Assembly (NCBI GenBank): GCA_021014945.1
Contig: MU266330.1
Coordinates: 236,811-300,810 of the forward strand
Origin: Leucogyrophana mollusca
Taxonomy: Eukaryota > Basidiomycota > Agaricomycetes > Boletales
Direction of reading: 5' to 3'
DNA length: 64,000 nucleotides
The notes under the pieces were generated by a model. It was not told the origin of the DNA and did not search any database. It saw only the letters and a list, made by a program, of their open reading frames with translations. This document shows, in pieces, positions 11,602 through 22,502 of the stretch (position 1 is the stretch's first letter; each line of letters opens with the position of its first letter). The translations under genes and the position numbers were made by a program.

Positions 11602-12336
11602 ATCGTAGACGCCGATGTCGATGAGAGGCGGGAGCTGTATCGGTGGAGGGTGGAGGCGGGAACTGCGCCGGTGGAGGATAGAGGTGGTGGAGGGTAGAGG
11701 CGGGAACTGCACCGGTGGAGGGTGGAGGCGGTGGAGGGTAGAGGTGTAGTCGTGCCCTGGTGGAGCACGCTAGAGGCGTAGAGCGTGCCCCAGGTGTATA
11801 GACGTCGAGCCACAGCGATGTACTAGCAAAATCCAAGCTAACGAAGCACTGTATTCCTGACCGAACTCCTTGCTCAGGCTTAGGTCCCCATCAGACTCAG
11901 GCCTCACACAAGTAAACCATAACCAGCACACAAACGATCACGATCACGATCGCACATAACGCAATGTCATAGATTACGCACGCACGCACGCAGCGCCATC
12001 CACTAAATATCTATCTTACAGGAATACTAAATACCCCCACAGACACAAACAAGCAAAGATACGGATATGTGGGATTATAGTGGGTTATAAGCAACGGACG
12101 AGATATATCATGAGGTCCTAGCGACATATATAGGGAATGGAGTGGATAGGTCCTGGCGCGGCCATACGGGCCAGCGCCAGGACATGGAGTCATCGCGACG
12201 GAATAGTTGGGATGAGATAGGATGGGATGAGACGGGATGGGATAAGGGAAGGGAAGGGAATACGGCGTGAGGATATATCCACACAAGCACGGGGTATCAT
12301 GTATCACGCGCGTGCATTACCATCTACCATTACCAT
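11602..12336. other. Convergent intergenic region with G-rich minisatellite
   Basis: No gene seen between the 3' ends of FRS2 (plus) and fungalysin (minus). 11625-11765 holds imperfect tandem units such as GGTGGAGGGTGGAGGCGGGAACTG. 12200-12262 is another GGGAT/GGGAA-rich run. Both are simple repeats in or near 3' UTRs. Confidence 0.7.
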
Positions 12337-15300
12337 CTACCAGCACCCAAGCGGCCCACAGTCCTCCTCAGGATCCTCGTCCGGCGCACCCCCGCACGCA
12401 ACGGGGACCTTGTAGCCCTGTGCGCAAGCCCGTTAACATCCAGTTCCCCAAAACGCAGGAGGAGAGAAGCAAAAAAACAACAAAAAAGAAAGCACTCACA
12501 TCCTTCCTTATTCCTCCCCCCCACGGCGTCCTCCCCTCCACCGTCGCATCCACCCCCAACCCCCTCTCCGCAAAGCCCTTCCACAGCTCACACGCATTCT
12601 CCCCCCCAGTCAGCACCTCGTCCGCCTGCACGATCGCGTCCCGCGCATCAAAGAACGACGGGCTGCACCGCTGGAGCTTCATCCCGTTCAGCACGAGCTG
12701 CACCATCAGCGCGTTGCCCCCGCGCGGGACAAGCAGTCCCGTTTTGGGGCTCTGGACGTAGAATGAGTCCGGGGAGGAGAGGAAGGAGGGCGAGTCGGAA
12801 GCGGGCGGGAAGAGCGACGGCGCGTGTCCGTGCTTGGCGATGAGTCGCTGGGAGACCACCCAGAGGATCTCGGCCCACACCTCCCCAATAGCATGCACGC
12901 CCCAGTACCCCGGCTTATCGAGCGTCTTATACGTGCTCGGGTTCACCGCCTTGTCCGTCGAGTACACATAATTCCGAATCCCCGTATCCCGATTCGCCGC
13001 CCACGCGCCCATCGCATAATCGCTATACACCCCCGTGCTCCGTATCGTCGTCGCGAGGAAGTCGCCCCACCCCTCGCCCATCCCGCCGCTCTCGCCCCAC
13101 CCGAGGCAGCCCGAGTTCTTCGGCCCGCCGGTGAGCCGCGTCGAGAGCCCGTGCGCGAGCTCGTGGATGACGATCCCGGCCTCCATGTCGCCGTCGCGGT
13201 AGGGGTTGGCGGTGTTCCAGAGGTACATGCGGCAGCGGCTGTGCGAGGTGCGTGGGGTTAGCGGTTGTTGGGAGGCGGAGGAGGGTGAATGAAAGGGCAC
13301 GCGGAGACTCACCCATTCTGCCCGTCAGGCGGCGTCATAAAGTTGGCGTTGTTGAACCCGCTCCCGTCCTGCGCGTTGGCGATGACAGCGTCGCCCTCCG
13401 CGCCACCGCGCCCGAAGTTGTACTGCTGGAAGTTGCCCGAGGCTTCGTCGAAGCCGTAGCTGTGTCAGGGGGTTAGCTGGTTCAACTCGGTACGAGGGGG
13501 ACGAAGTATGAGTCAAGTGAAAGGGGTGAGCGAAGCGCGTGAGGATTTAGCTCGCCCGACCAGGTAAGCATGAGAGGGGTGGGTGAAACGAGGGATGAGG
13601 GCGCAAGCAGAAGCAGAACAAAACGAAAAAAACAACGACCCACCGATAGAACAAATCATGCACCATATTGCTCGTATAGAACAGCTGCGTAACGGTCGCG
13701 TCGACGTGCTTCTTCGCCTCCGCCATGCTCTCGTCGGACGAGGCGCCCTTCGCGGGGGCGTACTCGTAGTCGTAGAGGATGGAGTGCTTGTTGAGCGTTT
13801 CTGTGGGTGTGGGGGCGTGGCGTGGTTCGCGCAAATTGGTTTGGTTTGGTTGAGCGGGTTAGGGGGTTGAGTGGGTTGGTTGGATCGGATTGGTGCGTCG
13901 CAATATCAAATCCAACGCGGCGCAGTGGCAAAAGAGAGGCACTCAGTCAGCGCCACGTCTCGACCCAAAATCAAAAACCAAAAGCCACCCACCAGCAAAA
14001 GCCCCCTCCGGACGCCCGTTATACATCCACTCGTTCCTTCCCTCCCAATTCTCATGCGCAAACACGTTGTTCCCCCACGTCGTGTTCGTTGCGCGCCAGA
14101 ACTCGCCTGTATCCCACACGCCACCGCACAATCACACGCACACACACCGCACAAACGCACAAGCGCCCCAAGAATCAAACAAGCACCCAAAATCCAAACA
14201 AGCGCCCCAAGCAATCAAGTCAAAAACAAACACGCAAGTCAGCAAACCACCAGCGACACCAAGAAACACACACGCACCACCAACCCTCGCGCGCGCACGC
14301 TCGAGCGCCGAGCTCTGCGGGTCGTGGGTGAACGGGAGGGCGTGCCAGCCCGCGGGGGAGGCGACGGTGTCCGCGAGCTCGGGGGTGAGCGCGCGGCCGT
14401 AGGAGACGGGGTGTACGTCGGCTGGGGAGGCTGGAGGTTGGTTAGCGATGGGTATTGCGTAGGTAAGGAGGTGTAGAGGGACTCACCCTTGTCGGCCTTC
14501 TCAGCAGCCTCGACGGGGTCGTTGGTCCCCCACGGGAAGACGTTGTAGGTCGCGGGCGTCAGCGCGGGCAGCGCAGGGACCTTTGGCGGTATCGGCGCCA
14601 CGTTGACGGGTGCCGCGGCCATGGTGAGGTCGACGGGCAAGGGCGGGAGCGAGTCGACGTCCCCGGACCATAGGGGCATGGGCGAGTCGGAGGCCCAGTC
14701 GACGACGGAGACGATGCGGTGGGGGGCGCGGGCGGAGACGGTGGCCTCGTACCAGTTGTCCTGCATCTCGACTTCGAACTGCGTGGGGTGAGCACAAGTA
14801 CGAGCGCAAATTAGGTAAGGGGACACTCACACGGTGGACGAGCTCAAGTGCGACGCCGCCGTGGCCGTCGGGGACCTGCACGTACGCCATCTTGGCCTTG
14901 ACGTCGCTCACGGCGCCGGGTGCGCCGGAGATGAGCTGGAGCGGGACGTGGTGGGGGCCGACGGCGGAGGACTCGAAGACGGAGGACATGCCGGCGAGGA
15001 GAGCGTCCACCTCCTCGTGTGCGAGGGGCTCGGGGAGCGCGGCGGAGAGGAATGCGAGGAGGGCGCGCTCGGGGGAGGATTGGGAGGACGGGGCGGAGTA
15101 TGGGAGGTGCACGTGTGCGCAGTTGGAGGTGTGGAGGTGGTGGAGCTCTGCGTGGCTGGGTGACGCGAGGGGCGTCTGGTGGGAGTCGAGGAAGGAGGTG
15201 CGGCGTGCGGCGTCTAGCTGGGCACAGTACTCTGCGTGGGGGTGGGGTGCGTCCTCTGCGTTGCCCGCAAAGGCAGGCGGGGGACCGGGGTAGAACTGTG

Positions 15301-15723
15301 TACAGGTCAGCAGGGGCCAGGGGTGGGAGGGTGGGCACTCACGGAGTTCCCGTGGGAGAGGATGGCGCCGTGCTTTATGTTGAGGTTGATGTCGCCGTCC
15401 TGGACCTCGATGCCGTTGACGAGCTGGCGGACGTACACGTGGGTGACGCCCGTAGCAGCGTCGGTATACGAGTCCTCCCTTATCGCATAGCTGCTAGGGT
15501 CGTACTGCGCGGCGAGGAAGGCGCGGGCGACGTCGTACGGGTCTGCGTCGACGGCAGCGCTGGCGGTGAAGGCCGGGACGTCGCGGGCGGTGGATGCAAA
15601 GTAAGCGTGTGAGTGTACCGGGCCGAAAGACAAACTCTTTCTGCGGAGGGGCAGGTTTGATGAGGAGGCGTGTGCGGCAGCGAGGCCAGCGAGGGCGAGG
15701 GTGATACTGACCAGTCCACGCAT
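12337..15723 (-). CDS. Fungalysin, secreted M36 zinc metalloprotease
   Basis: Nine exons (low to high): 12337-12417, 12500-13238, 13313-13459, 13644-13800, 13993-14106, 14278-14421, 14487-14778, 14831-15295, 15343-15723. They sum to 839 residues. A signal peptide ([20 protein letters not shown]) is followed by an FTP/propeptide ([20 protein letters not shown]), then the mature domain. The zinc site HELAH is at about residues 591-595, and the third ligand Glu lies in GEGWGDF (about 621). It is a secreted endopeptidase used in nutrition or host interaction. It is longer than the usual 630 or so residues, mainly from an extended propeptide. The ATG at 15723 is preferred over one at 15750 because a TATA box sits at about 15763. 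The junction of the exons at 14106/14278 is the least certain. Confidence 0.93.
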
Positions 15724-15761
15724 CTTCGGTGGTCCAACCAGCGTACGCAAGCTAGGCCTGC

Positions 15762-15769
15762 TTTATAAA
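15762..15769 (-). promoter_or_regulatory. TATA box of the fungalysin gene
   Basis: TTTATAAA lies about 40 bases upstream of the chosen ATG (15723). The in-frame ATG at 15750 would be only about 12 bases away, before any expected transcription start, so it is unlikely to be used. Confidence 0.6.
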
Positions 15770-16059
15770 GGTGTGCCGTTTACGTAAGGACGCCTCGCGA
15801 CCCGACACGGCACCGATAAGGCAACACGCGTTCCCATTGGCTGACGTTATCGTTACCCTCCAATTGGGTGTCTCAGTGCACGGGCCACTGCAGCACCTCG
15901 CCAGTGGCCTTGGCTTATCTCCGTCCACGGCGAGGCTGCTGAGGCTCCTCCTCAGTCACGATGCTCCTCCTCAACGTCAACCCTTGATTCATAATTTCAA
16001 ACTGCCAGCAGGCTGATCACACGCTCCCAAATGCTCACACGACCACTCAGCCACATCAT

Positions 16060-17775
16060 GCTCCGAGCCCACCGCTCGTCCTTTGCAAATCACGACACTG
16101 CAGCAACCCCGGGACGACGATCCACAGCACGTTAACTCCTTATCAACTGCTCCGAGCACAATCTCCGGCGCTTATCTCTGCTCGTCCTTTACAAATCGCG
16201 ACATTGCTACCAATCCGACGATCCTCCCCATTCACTTATCATGCATCATGTTTCATCTTGCGCAGATGTCCGGGCCCCTCTTCACCCCATCTTGACGCCA
16301 GTCGGAGTTGTTGTATTTCGGGCCGTGCAGTGCTCCGCCAACTAAGTTACTCTCCGCAGCACTCACAACCTCCCATCGATCCCACCCGGGTGAACCCCGC
16401 ACGAACACTGCCACCTGCACAACACGCCATCCTTGGTGGCGTGACCCCGCCCGATGGACGGATCGAGTGCTCCCTTTCTTGCTTATATACACCTCCCCCT
16501 CCGATCCCTCTTCTTCCCAAACCACACGGACACCCATACACAAACCCCCTTATCACGTCCGGCGCCTCAGTCTGCAGCTTTACATACATCCAACTCCCCC
16601 GCATTCCGCCCGCACACCACTCGTGCCCGACGCGTGTCCTCCGTGGCTTCGGGGCCCTTCGAGTTCTCCTAAGGTCCAGGAGTCAATCAACCCCAACCCC
16701 AAGGAAACCAGTCCTGCCTCGGTCCGCAATTTCAAACTCCAGCTCCGATATCACACGCGAGGCTCACACACGTACTTGTGTTTTAATGGCGTGATGTTGT
16801 GTTTCAGTGCCGTAACGCTCTTGAAAACGAGTTTCTTACATATGGTACAGCCATACTCATGCTTAGTGCCCCGAGGTCCGCTCGCCACGCTCCGAGGCCA
16901 CGTTATCCACTATCCCTCCGCATCTGAACCCTCACACGCGCACCGTGGCTTATGTTTTGGTGCCGTGACGTGCCCAAATCCACCGCACCCCAATTCCCCT
17001 CTTTCCGTGCTCCGATATGTTCTTCTTCCGGCTTGTGCATCTCCACGCTATGCTCCGATATGTTCTCCTTCCAGCTCATGCATCCCAGACCTCTCATCTG
17101 GTCCTTTGGAAATCGAACACACCCCTCGCCGCGCCCCGGGGCTCGCGCTACTTGAACTTCGCGACGGGCCGCAGGCATCCAATCGTCGGAGAAACCACTG
17201 AACTCCCAGCGATGTCTCTGAGGATTGGCCCCCCACCGCGCTCATCCCCCGGTCCTCGTAATCGCACCACCTTGCACATCGTCGACGCTTTGCCAGCCGA
17301 CATTGATCTAGCCCGGCTTCTGTCGCTGTTGACGAGAGCTGTAGGCCCCTGCACGGACGAGACGCCTCGAATGGATACGGCGCCCTCCCCACCAACAACC
17401 ACAGCAGGCACCCGAGAACCCAGAACCCCCGCGATTCCCAATGTCGACTTCTCCCAACACCTCCCAGCGACGGAGCCGTCAGCCCACCCCGCAAGCACCC
17501 CCCTTCAGCTGACCCCTAACCTCAAACTCCCACCAGCGATAATCACGCTCACACGACCCACACCAGGCATGCCGTGAACACCTCCCGCAATGCTCCGAGG
17601 GCCGATCTCGATCTGCGGCGCTTATCTTCTCCTCGAAAGTCCTTTGTGCTTGGAAATTTTATCTTGTACTTGGAGATCCTTTCTCGTCCCCGGAAAACCC
17701 CCTCATCCTTGTAGATCCTCCCTTGTACTTTGGAAACCACGACCCGAACGCCAGGGCCCTCCCCCGCGCCGCAGG
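16060..17775. repeat. Non-coding repeat element R, copy A
   Basis: Direct repeat of 22503-24200, recognisable almost end to end with many substitutions and indels. Shared landmarks include GGGCCCCTCTTC..CCATCTTG.CGCCA, TTATGTTTTGGTGCCGTGAC, and CATCGTCGA.GCTTTGCCAGCC. The right end has short degenerate units of the form CTTGTACTTGGAGATCCT. 16060-16148 repeats the left end of the element (CTCCGAGC...GCTCGTCCTTT). The longest plus frame (16308-17201) is not conserved in copy B, so it is probably not coding. No terminal repeats, transposase or polymerase seen. Confidence 0.75.
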
Positions 17776-18460
17776 ACTGCTGTCTCTCAGTATATCCTGG
17801 TTTCCGAAGCAGAGACCAGAGATTCGGAGCGAGCTGCTGGATCTCTTGGATAAGGTCATTCAATACAGTGTAAAACTCTGTTATGTAGTCGGAATCAGAT
17901 TCAGAAGACCTAAGCGGCTCGGAAACAGCTTCCAGTTTGCAATCAAGGCTTCCCTCAAACAAGTCCCGGCAAACTCTTCGATCACGCCCCGAGCAGTCTT
18001 CGTGCGGGATATATGAGATGCGGCAGACCGCGGAGGCTTCCACCAGCGTTGCAGAATGCGGGGCATTCATTAGCGTCGTCCTTACCGCCCGCACATGGCT
18101 ATCTGAAATGCAACCTTGATCTCCCCAGCTGATGGCATACGCGAACTCCAGAAGAGTCAACTTGAGACTTCCTATAAAATCCAGACCTGTTTGACCAGAG
18201 AGGCCACTTTCTCAACAGGAATTTGTGAATCCGTCTCATTATCAGCCTCCACGTCCGTGTATTCAGGTAGTGCGGGCTCAAAGAGAGAAGGAGTGGTAGG
18301 TGCAGTACTGGTGGAAGATGGGAGATTTCCTTCAAGTTCGGACTCGCTATCTGTTTCCCAGTCTTCGTCGTCGTCGTCTCGGGCAAATAGGGGAGACCTC
18401 GTACCACCCCTAGTGTTCGTATTTCGACTTAAGTACGAGCGCAACTCATTGAGAAGTGCT
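17776..18460 (-). pseudogene. Unrecognised gene fragment, truncated by repeat R
   Basis: Minus-strand open stretches suggest exons. One begins after a TTTACAG acceptor near 18456 and encodes an acidic segment (DDDDEDWETDSESELEG, then SLVKQ). A second (about 18160-17776) encodes LLEFAYAISWGDQ through ITEFYTVLNDLIQEIQQLAPNLWSLL. The frame then runs into repeat R and continues only by chance. I do not recognise a family and found no convincing start codon. It may be the remains of a host gene interrupted at about 17775. Confidence 0.35.
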
Positions 18461-18479
18461 GTAAATTGAGGGTCGAGTG

Positions 18480-18751
18480 TTTATATACGTCCCCTCGAGG
18501 GCCCTGGACATTGAATGGAGTCGATGTCTTGTTTGGTGGCGCCACTCGCGCCTATAGACTGCTCAATATGATACGGCCTAGTAGTAGTAGTAGTAGTACT
18601 AGTGTCAAATATGCTCCTTTTGGCAGTTTGTATCACATTGTCATCGTGGTCCTCATAGACCCAAATGATTGGTGGACAAGGTTTCTGCCAGCGCAGCTTC
18701 GGCCCCATCTTTCATTTATTTTTAATTAACGTTTATTGTCCTTTGGGGAAA
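18480..18751. other. Short unexplained segment with (TAG)n microsatellite
   Basis: 18579-18601 is a TAG trinucleotide run. A 75-codon minus frame (18481-18708, starting MGPKLRWQKP) looks protein-like at its N-terminus but dissolves in the microsatellite. No further support. Confidence 0.35.
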
Positions 18752-21268
18752 GGCCCTATGGTAGACAATACATGCTGTATCTACCGTAGATCCTGTGTTC
18801 GTGTTCATATGTAAGGTCCTTTATTGGCTTCCGCAATTAGGTTCAGGCCCTGGTTTCTACCTGTAATTACCTGTGCGTGAGTCTCAGTGTGCACCACGCC
18901 CAGGACTCCGAGCGTCCGAAGCTATACAGACGCGATTTTTCCTACGTGTGTGCGGTCACTCTCGACCATCCTAGACACTCGCGGGTGCATTTAACGGGGG
19001 TGATGTATTCTGTGAGAAGGAAGTGACGCGGGTGCGTAACTTGAATCCCAAGCTGTCTTCTACAGCGCCGAATGACTCTAGCTCTGTAATACTAACCTGC
19101 GGCTTCTCGATCATGGTCGGACGGCACGCAAGTAATATAATACATGGCGGCGGTTCATAATGAAGCACTGAGGTGTGACGGGTATTTGTGACTGCAATGT
19201 GACCCCAACGCTTGTCATGAGCAGACGAGTGGTCGGCGGCCAATAGGCATTGTGGAGCTCGATTATGTAATGCATTCCACTCTCATGGATCGATACAGAA
19301 ATAAACTTGCCTACGATCGGTACGACTTTGTACGAAGCGCTAGACATCATTGGGGCAGTACGCACAGCAGGTAGAAGTGGTATATAACGATGACCATCTT
19401 CCACCCGAGGACTTCCCCAGACTTTTCACGCCAGCCCAAGGTGAGCAAACATAATTTGAAGCAGCATTCTCTCGAATCTGAACGGGCTGCTTTCAGTCGT
19501 CCGTTGTACGCCTGTTGCGCGATTGGTGAAATCCAAGCAGGTCCCGCCTGGCTCATTTTTGCAGTATGTGTGTTGGTCACATCTCTATTGCATGTGGGCC
19601 AATCTTGTTCAGCAGCTTGCATAATGCGTCTTCTCAACACAAAGACCTTGAAGCTCGAAGAACCAGCGGGACCACGCTTGCCCCCATACGCCATTCTCTC
19701 ACACGTGTGGGGTAACGAAGAAGTGACCCTTCGCGACATAGGCGAACACGGCACAGGGAAAAAGGTGAAGGGGAACACAAAGATCGAGAACTGCTGCGTA
19801 CAGGCTCTCGAGGATGGATACCGGTATGTGTGGATCGACACCTGCTGCATCGACAAGTGCAGCAGCGCGGAGCTCTCGGAAGCGATCAACTCAATGTATC
19901 GCTGGTACCAAGAAGCCGCAGTGTGCTATGCGTACCTGGAAGACGTGCCCAGCGACGAGGACCCTGCCGCGGAAGACTCTAGCTTCCGGCGCAGCAAGTG
20001 GTTCAGGAGGGGCTGGACTTTGCAAGAGGCGATTGCTCCGCGCAACGTAGAATTCTTCGCGAGGGACTGGGTCAAGATCGGCACGAAAACGAGCTTGATT
20101 GACGTTATTGCAACGATTACCGATGTGGACAGAGCAGTCTTAATGAACACCCTGCCGCTTTCCGAAGTTTGCGTGGCGAAGAAGATGTCGTGGGCCTCGC
20201 GGCGCGAGACGAGGCGGGTGGAAGACAGGGCGTACTCGTTGATGGGGATATTTGGGGTTCATATGCCGCTGATCTACGGGGAGGGAAAGAACGCGTTCAT
20301 CAGGCTCCAGCACGAGATCATGAGGACCTCGAATGACCAGAGCATATTTGCCTGGCTGGATCCCCCGTGGTACTCCGGCTACCGCCTAGAGCCATCCCTA
20401 CTTGCTCCCTCACCTGACTGCTTCGCGCAGTCCAACACGATCAATCGCATCCCGTCCGCCGACTTTGCGCGTCTATTTGAAGGGCCGACATCCACACCCA
20501 CACCCACACCGTACAAGTCGCATTTCTCCGTCACCAACAGCGGCGTCCAAATAAGCTTGCCCGTCAGATTCGAAGCGGATTCCAATGGCTACACGGCTGC
20601 GCTTGCATGCTTGATCAACGGATGCCTTGTCGGCCTTAGGCTTCCCTGCGGCGCGGATGGCCTCTTCAGAAGGGAGGACACGAGTGACTTCTCCAATACA
20701 ACACTGGCGTCACGTGATGGTGAACTGGACATCAACGGTGACTTCTCCAACATCACGCTGGCAACACCCAGCGACGTGTTTGTCATCAAGGATATCATCA
20801 TATCTACCGCATTTGTCATCAGTGATATCATCATACCCATCGCAGACGAGAAGGAAACGTATTCTCGGACTCACTTTCGCCCGTCACCGTCACTTCCCTA
20901 CCGATTTCCCGAGCCGCCCGTTTACGTGCGGACGGCACAAGTAGCCCAAGAGGGCTTCGTGCTCCACAGATGCTCCGGGAAAGAGCTACGCACACAACCA
21001 GAGGGCAGTTTCGTGGCCTTTATGTGGGAGCCCTGGCCGCCCTCCCGGAACGCCACCGTTAAATGCACCCTCGCGTACGAAAACCCGGTCAGCGGCGAAG
21101 GGTTCGTAGTGACCATAAGCCAGCTGGGCATGCATCTTCCTTGTGTGCACATTGCCGCCTTCACCGACGCGAAGCGGGCGGAATACCTCTTCGAGTCGTC
21201 GTACCTCGAGTCGCCGTGCTGCGAGAGCCACCCGGATTGGGCATCGATGCCGCTGCGGTCGGGGCGGA
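18752..21268. repeat. Inverted repeat arm H2 (HET gene plus 5' flank)
   Basis: Reverse complement of 1-2670. The flanking 18752-19600 part is non-coding and diverged by indels; the coding part is much better conserved. Homology may continue past 21268, but the partner lies outside the window. Confidence 0.85.
19381..19387 (+). promoter_or_regulatory. TATA box of HET copy B
   Basis: TATATAA about 240 bases upstream of the chosen ATG. The inverted copy has a matching TATATA at about 1862-1867. An ATG at 19390, directly after this box, is probably upstream of transcription start or in the leader. Confidence 0.45.
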
Positions 21269-21411
21269 GGGTGACTGTCGCGACGAGCAATACTGAGGGC
21301 TGGAAGGGACTGGGGCCCTCTGGGGCGCTGGGGGTTACCATCTCGGTGGGTCGCACGCAATCGGCGAAGGCACGCAGTGGGTTCTCTTTCGCCTGGCTAT
21401 TTACCGTTTGA
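19624..21411 (+). CDS. HET-domain (heterokaryon incompatibility) protein, copy B
   Basis: Complete single-exon protein of 595 residues. HET domain at about residues 20-245: AILSHVWGNEEVTLRDIG, YRYVWIDTCCIDKCSSAE, WFRRGWTLQEAIAPRNVEFF, and RAYSLMGIFGVHMPLIYGEGKNAF. The C-terminal 330 residues form a beta-rich region typical of basidiomycete HET proteins, of unknown role. The frame is also open back to an ATG at 19390 (78 more residues). The paralogue at the left edge has a stop in that stretch, so 19624 is preferred. Around residue 395 a 36-base insertion adds a near-repeat of VIxDIII. The likely role is recognition of non-self or cell-death signalling, by family only. Confidence 0.88.
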   Translation: MRLLNTKTLKLEEPAGPRLPPYAILSHVWGNEEVTLRDIGEHGTGKKVKGNTKIENCCVQALEDGYRYVWIDTCCIDKCSSAELSEAINSMYRWYQEAAVCYAYLEDVPSDEDPAAEDSSFRRSKWFRRGWTLQEAIAPRNVEFFARDWVKIGTKTSLIDVIATITDVDRAVLMNTLPLSEVCVAKKMSWASRRETRRVEDRAYSLMGIFGVHMPLIYGEGKNAFIRLQHEIMRTSNDQSIFAWLDPPWYSGYRLEPSLLAPSPDCFAQSNTINRIPSADFARLFEGPTSTPTPTPYKSHFSVTNSGVQISLPVRFEADSNGYTAALACLINGCLVGLRLPCGADGLFRREDTSDFSNTTLASRDGELDINGDFSNITLATPSDVFVIKDIIISTAFVISDIIIPIADEKETYSRTHFRPSPSLPYRFPEPPVYVRTAQVAQEGFVLHRCSGKELRTQPEGSFVAFMWEPWPPSRNATVKCTLAYENPVSGEGFVVTISQLGMHLPCVHIAAFTDAKRAEYLFESSYLESPCCESHPDWASMPLRSGRRVTVATSNTEGWKGLGPSGALGVTISVGRTQSAKARSGFSFAWLFTV

Positions 21412-22143
21412 GCTTTGGATAACCGTTGTCTGCCAGACAAAAAACCATTTTGGCGCCGGGGAACGCTGCTACCGAGGTTGTGGTCGGGGCAGCCGGGTAC
21501 TCTATGCTAGGCTCGGAAACCGATGCCGAATGCGATAATCTCGTCTCCTGCTCCACGACCACGCCCGATTTTGGCCTCGTTCCCGTGCGGCAGGATCAGA
21601 GACGCCCTGTGTTTGCCCACAATTCCGAGCTAGATCGACGATGAGTATTGGCTCAACAGAGGAACCAGCATGGGAAAAAGCCAATGCACCCTCGTTGTCC
21701 ACTTCGATAGTGCTGGCGCTGTGGATGTTCTTATGATTTGCCAGAGTGCCTTCAATTTTCGGGCTGAAAAATACTGGTCTTCGTGATATGATGCCTCCAA
21801 GCCGAGGACTCAGGCGCCTCGTGCGAGATTACCCATGCAATATGCCCCTCTGACAGTGGATACTTCGAACCACATACTCACGATTGGCGAAGCGTCGACG
21901 GATCTCGAAGTGTCATGGAACGGCATAGCGCCGAGGTCGTCCACTGTCAGCGAGATGCGGGGATTATGTACACTAGCTACGATCTTGTGTGTTCAGATAC
22001 TTGTGTACACATCCATCTAAACAAGGATTTGGGTGCGCAAGCCCTCATGTCAATGAGTGGTGACATCTAATCTCCCTTTCGAATGCTCCACCTGAAATCA
22101 CGTGGTTTCCTTTCTCTCCTTGTGACGACTCCCATAAACTAGA
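21412..22143. other. Intergenic region between HET copy B and PEX2 fragment
   Basis: No gene, RNA or clear repeat recognised here. Confidence 0.4.
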
Positions 22144-22502
22144 ATGCAGCAGGCATGGGACGCTGCCCAACCAACACTCGCATCCATACGTGACTCACTG
22201 CGCTCGCAGACTGGACCAGATCCCCGTGTTATCCGCGTCGGCCAGCTCGACTCGGAGTTGCTTGACCAGGAGCTCGCACATATCCTCCAACAACTACTCA
22301 ATAGCGTTCTCAATGTACGTTCCTACTCGTGTCCCTCCTTCCACCAACATCGCCATCCATCCATCTGCGTCGAATATGTCTGCCTTAGAACCATATCGCC
22401 TACCCACGGACTCGTCCTAGAAATTCCGCTTCGAACCGGAACTAACGCTCCTCATCCAACTCACACTCTATAAATTCTCCTTGGGAACACGGGCGCGTCC
22501 AC
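22144..22502 (+). pseudogene. PEX2: PEX2 (peroxin RING protein) 5' fragment, truncated by repeat R
   Basis: Exon 1 (22144-22314) encodes MQQAWDAAQPTLASIRDSLR and VGQLDSELLDQELAHILQQ, resembling the N-terminus of fungal PEX2. After an intron with GTACGT donor and CCTAG acceptor, exon 2 (from 22421) encodes FEPELTLLIQLTLYKFSL, the next conserved PEX2 block. A one-base deletion after SL (expected LWNTGAS, sequence reads LGTRA) breaks the frame. At about 22503 the sequence becomes repeat R. The remaining membrane segments and the C-terminal RING are absent from the window. Functional PEX2 is a peroxisomal ubiquitin ligase for PEX5 recycling, so an intact copy must exist elsewhere. Confidence 0.7.

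Noticed and set aside
16308..17201. 297-codon open frame on the plus strand within repeat copy A
   Set aside because: Low-complexity composition (Pro, Ser, His-rich) and not preserved in repeat copy B; likely chance openness of C-rich DNA.
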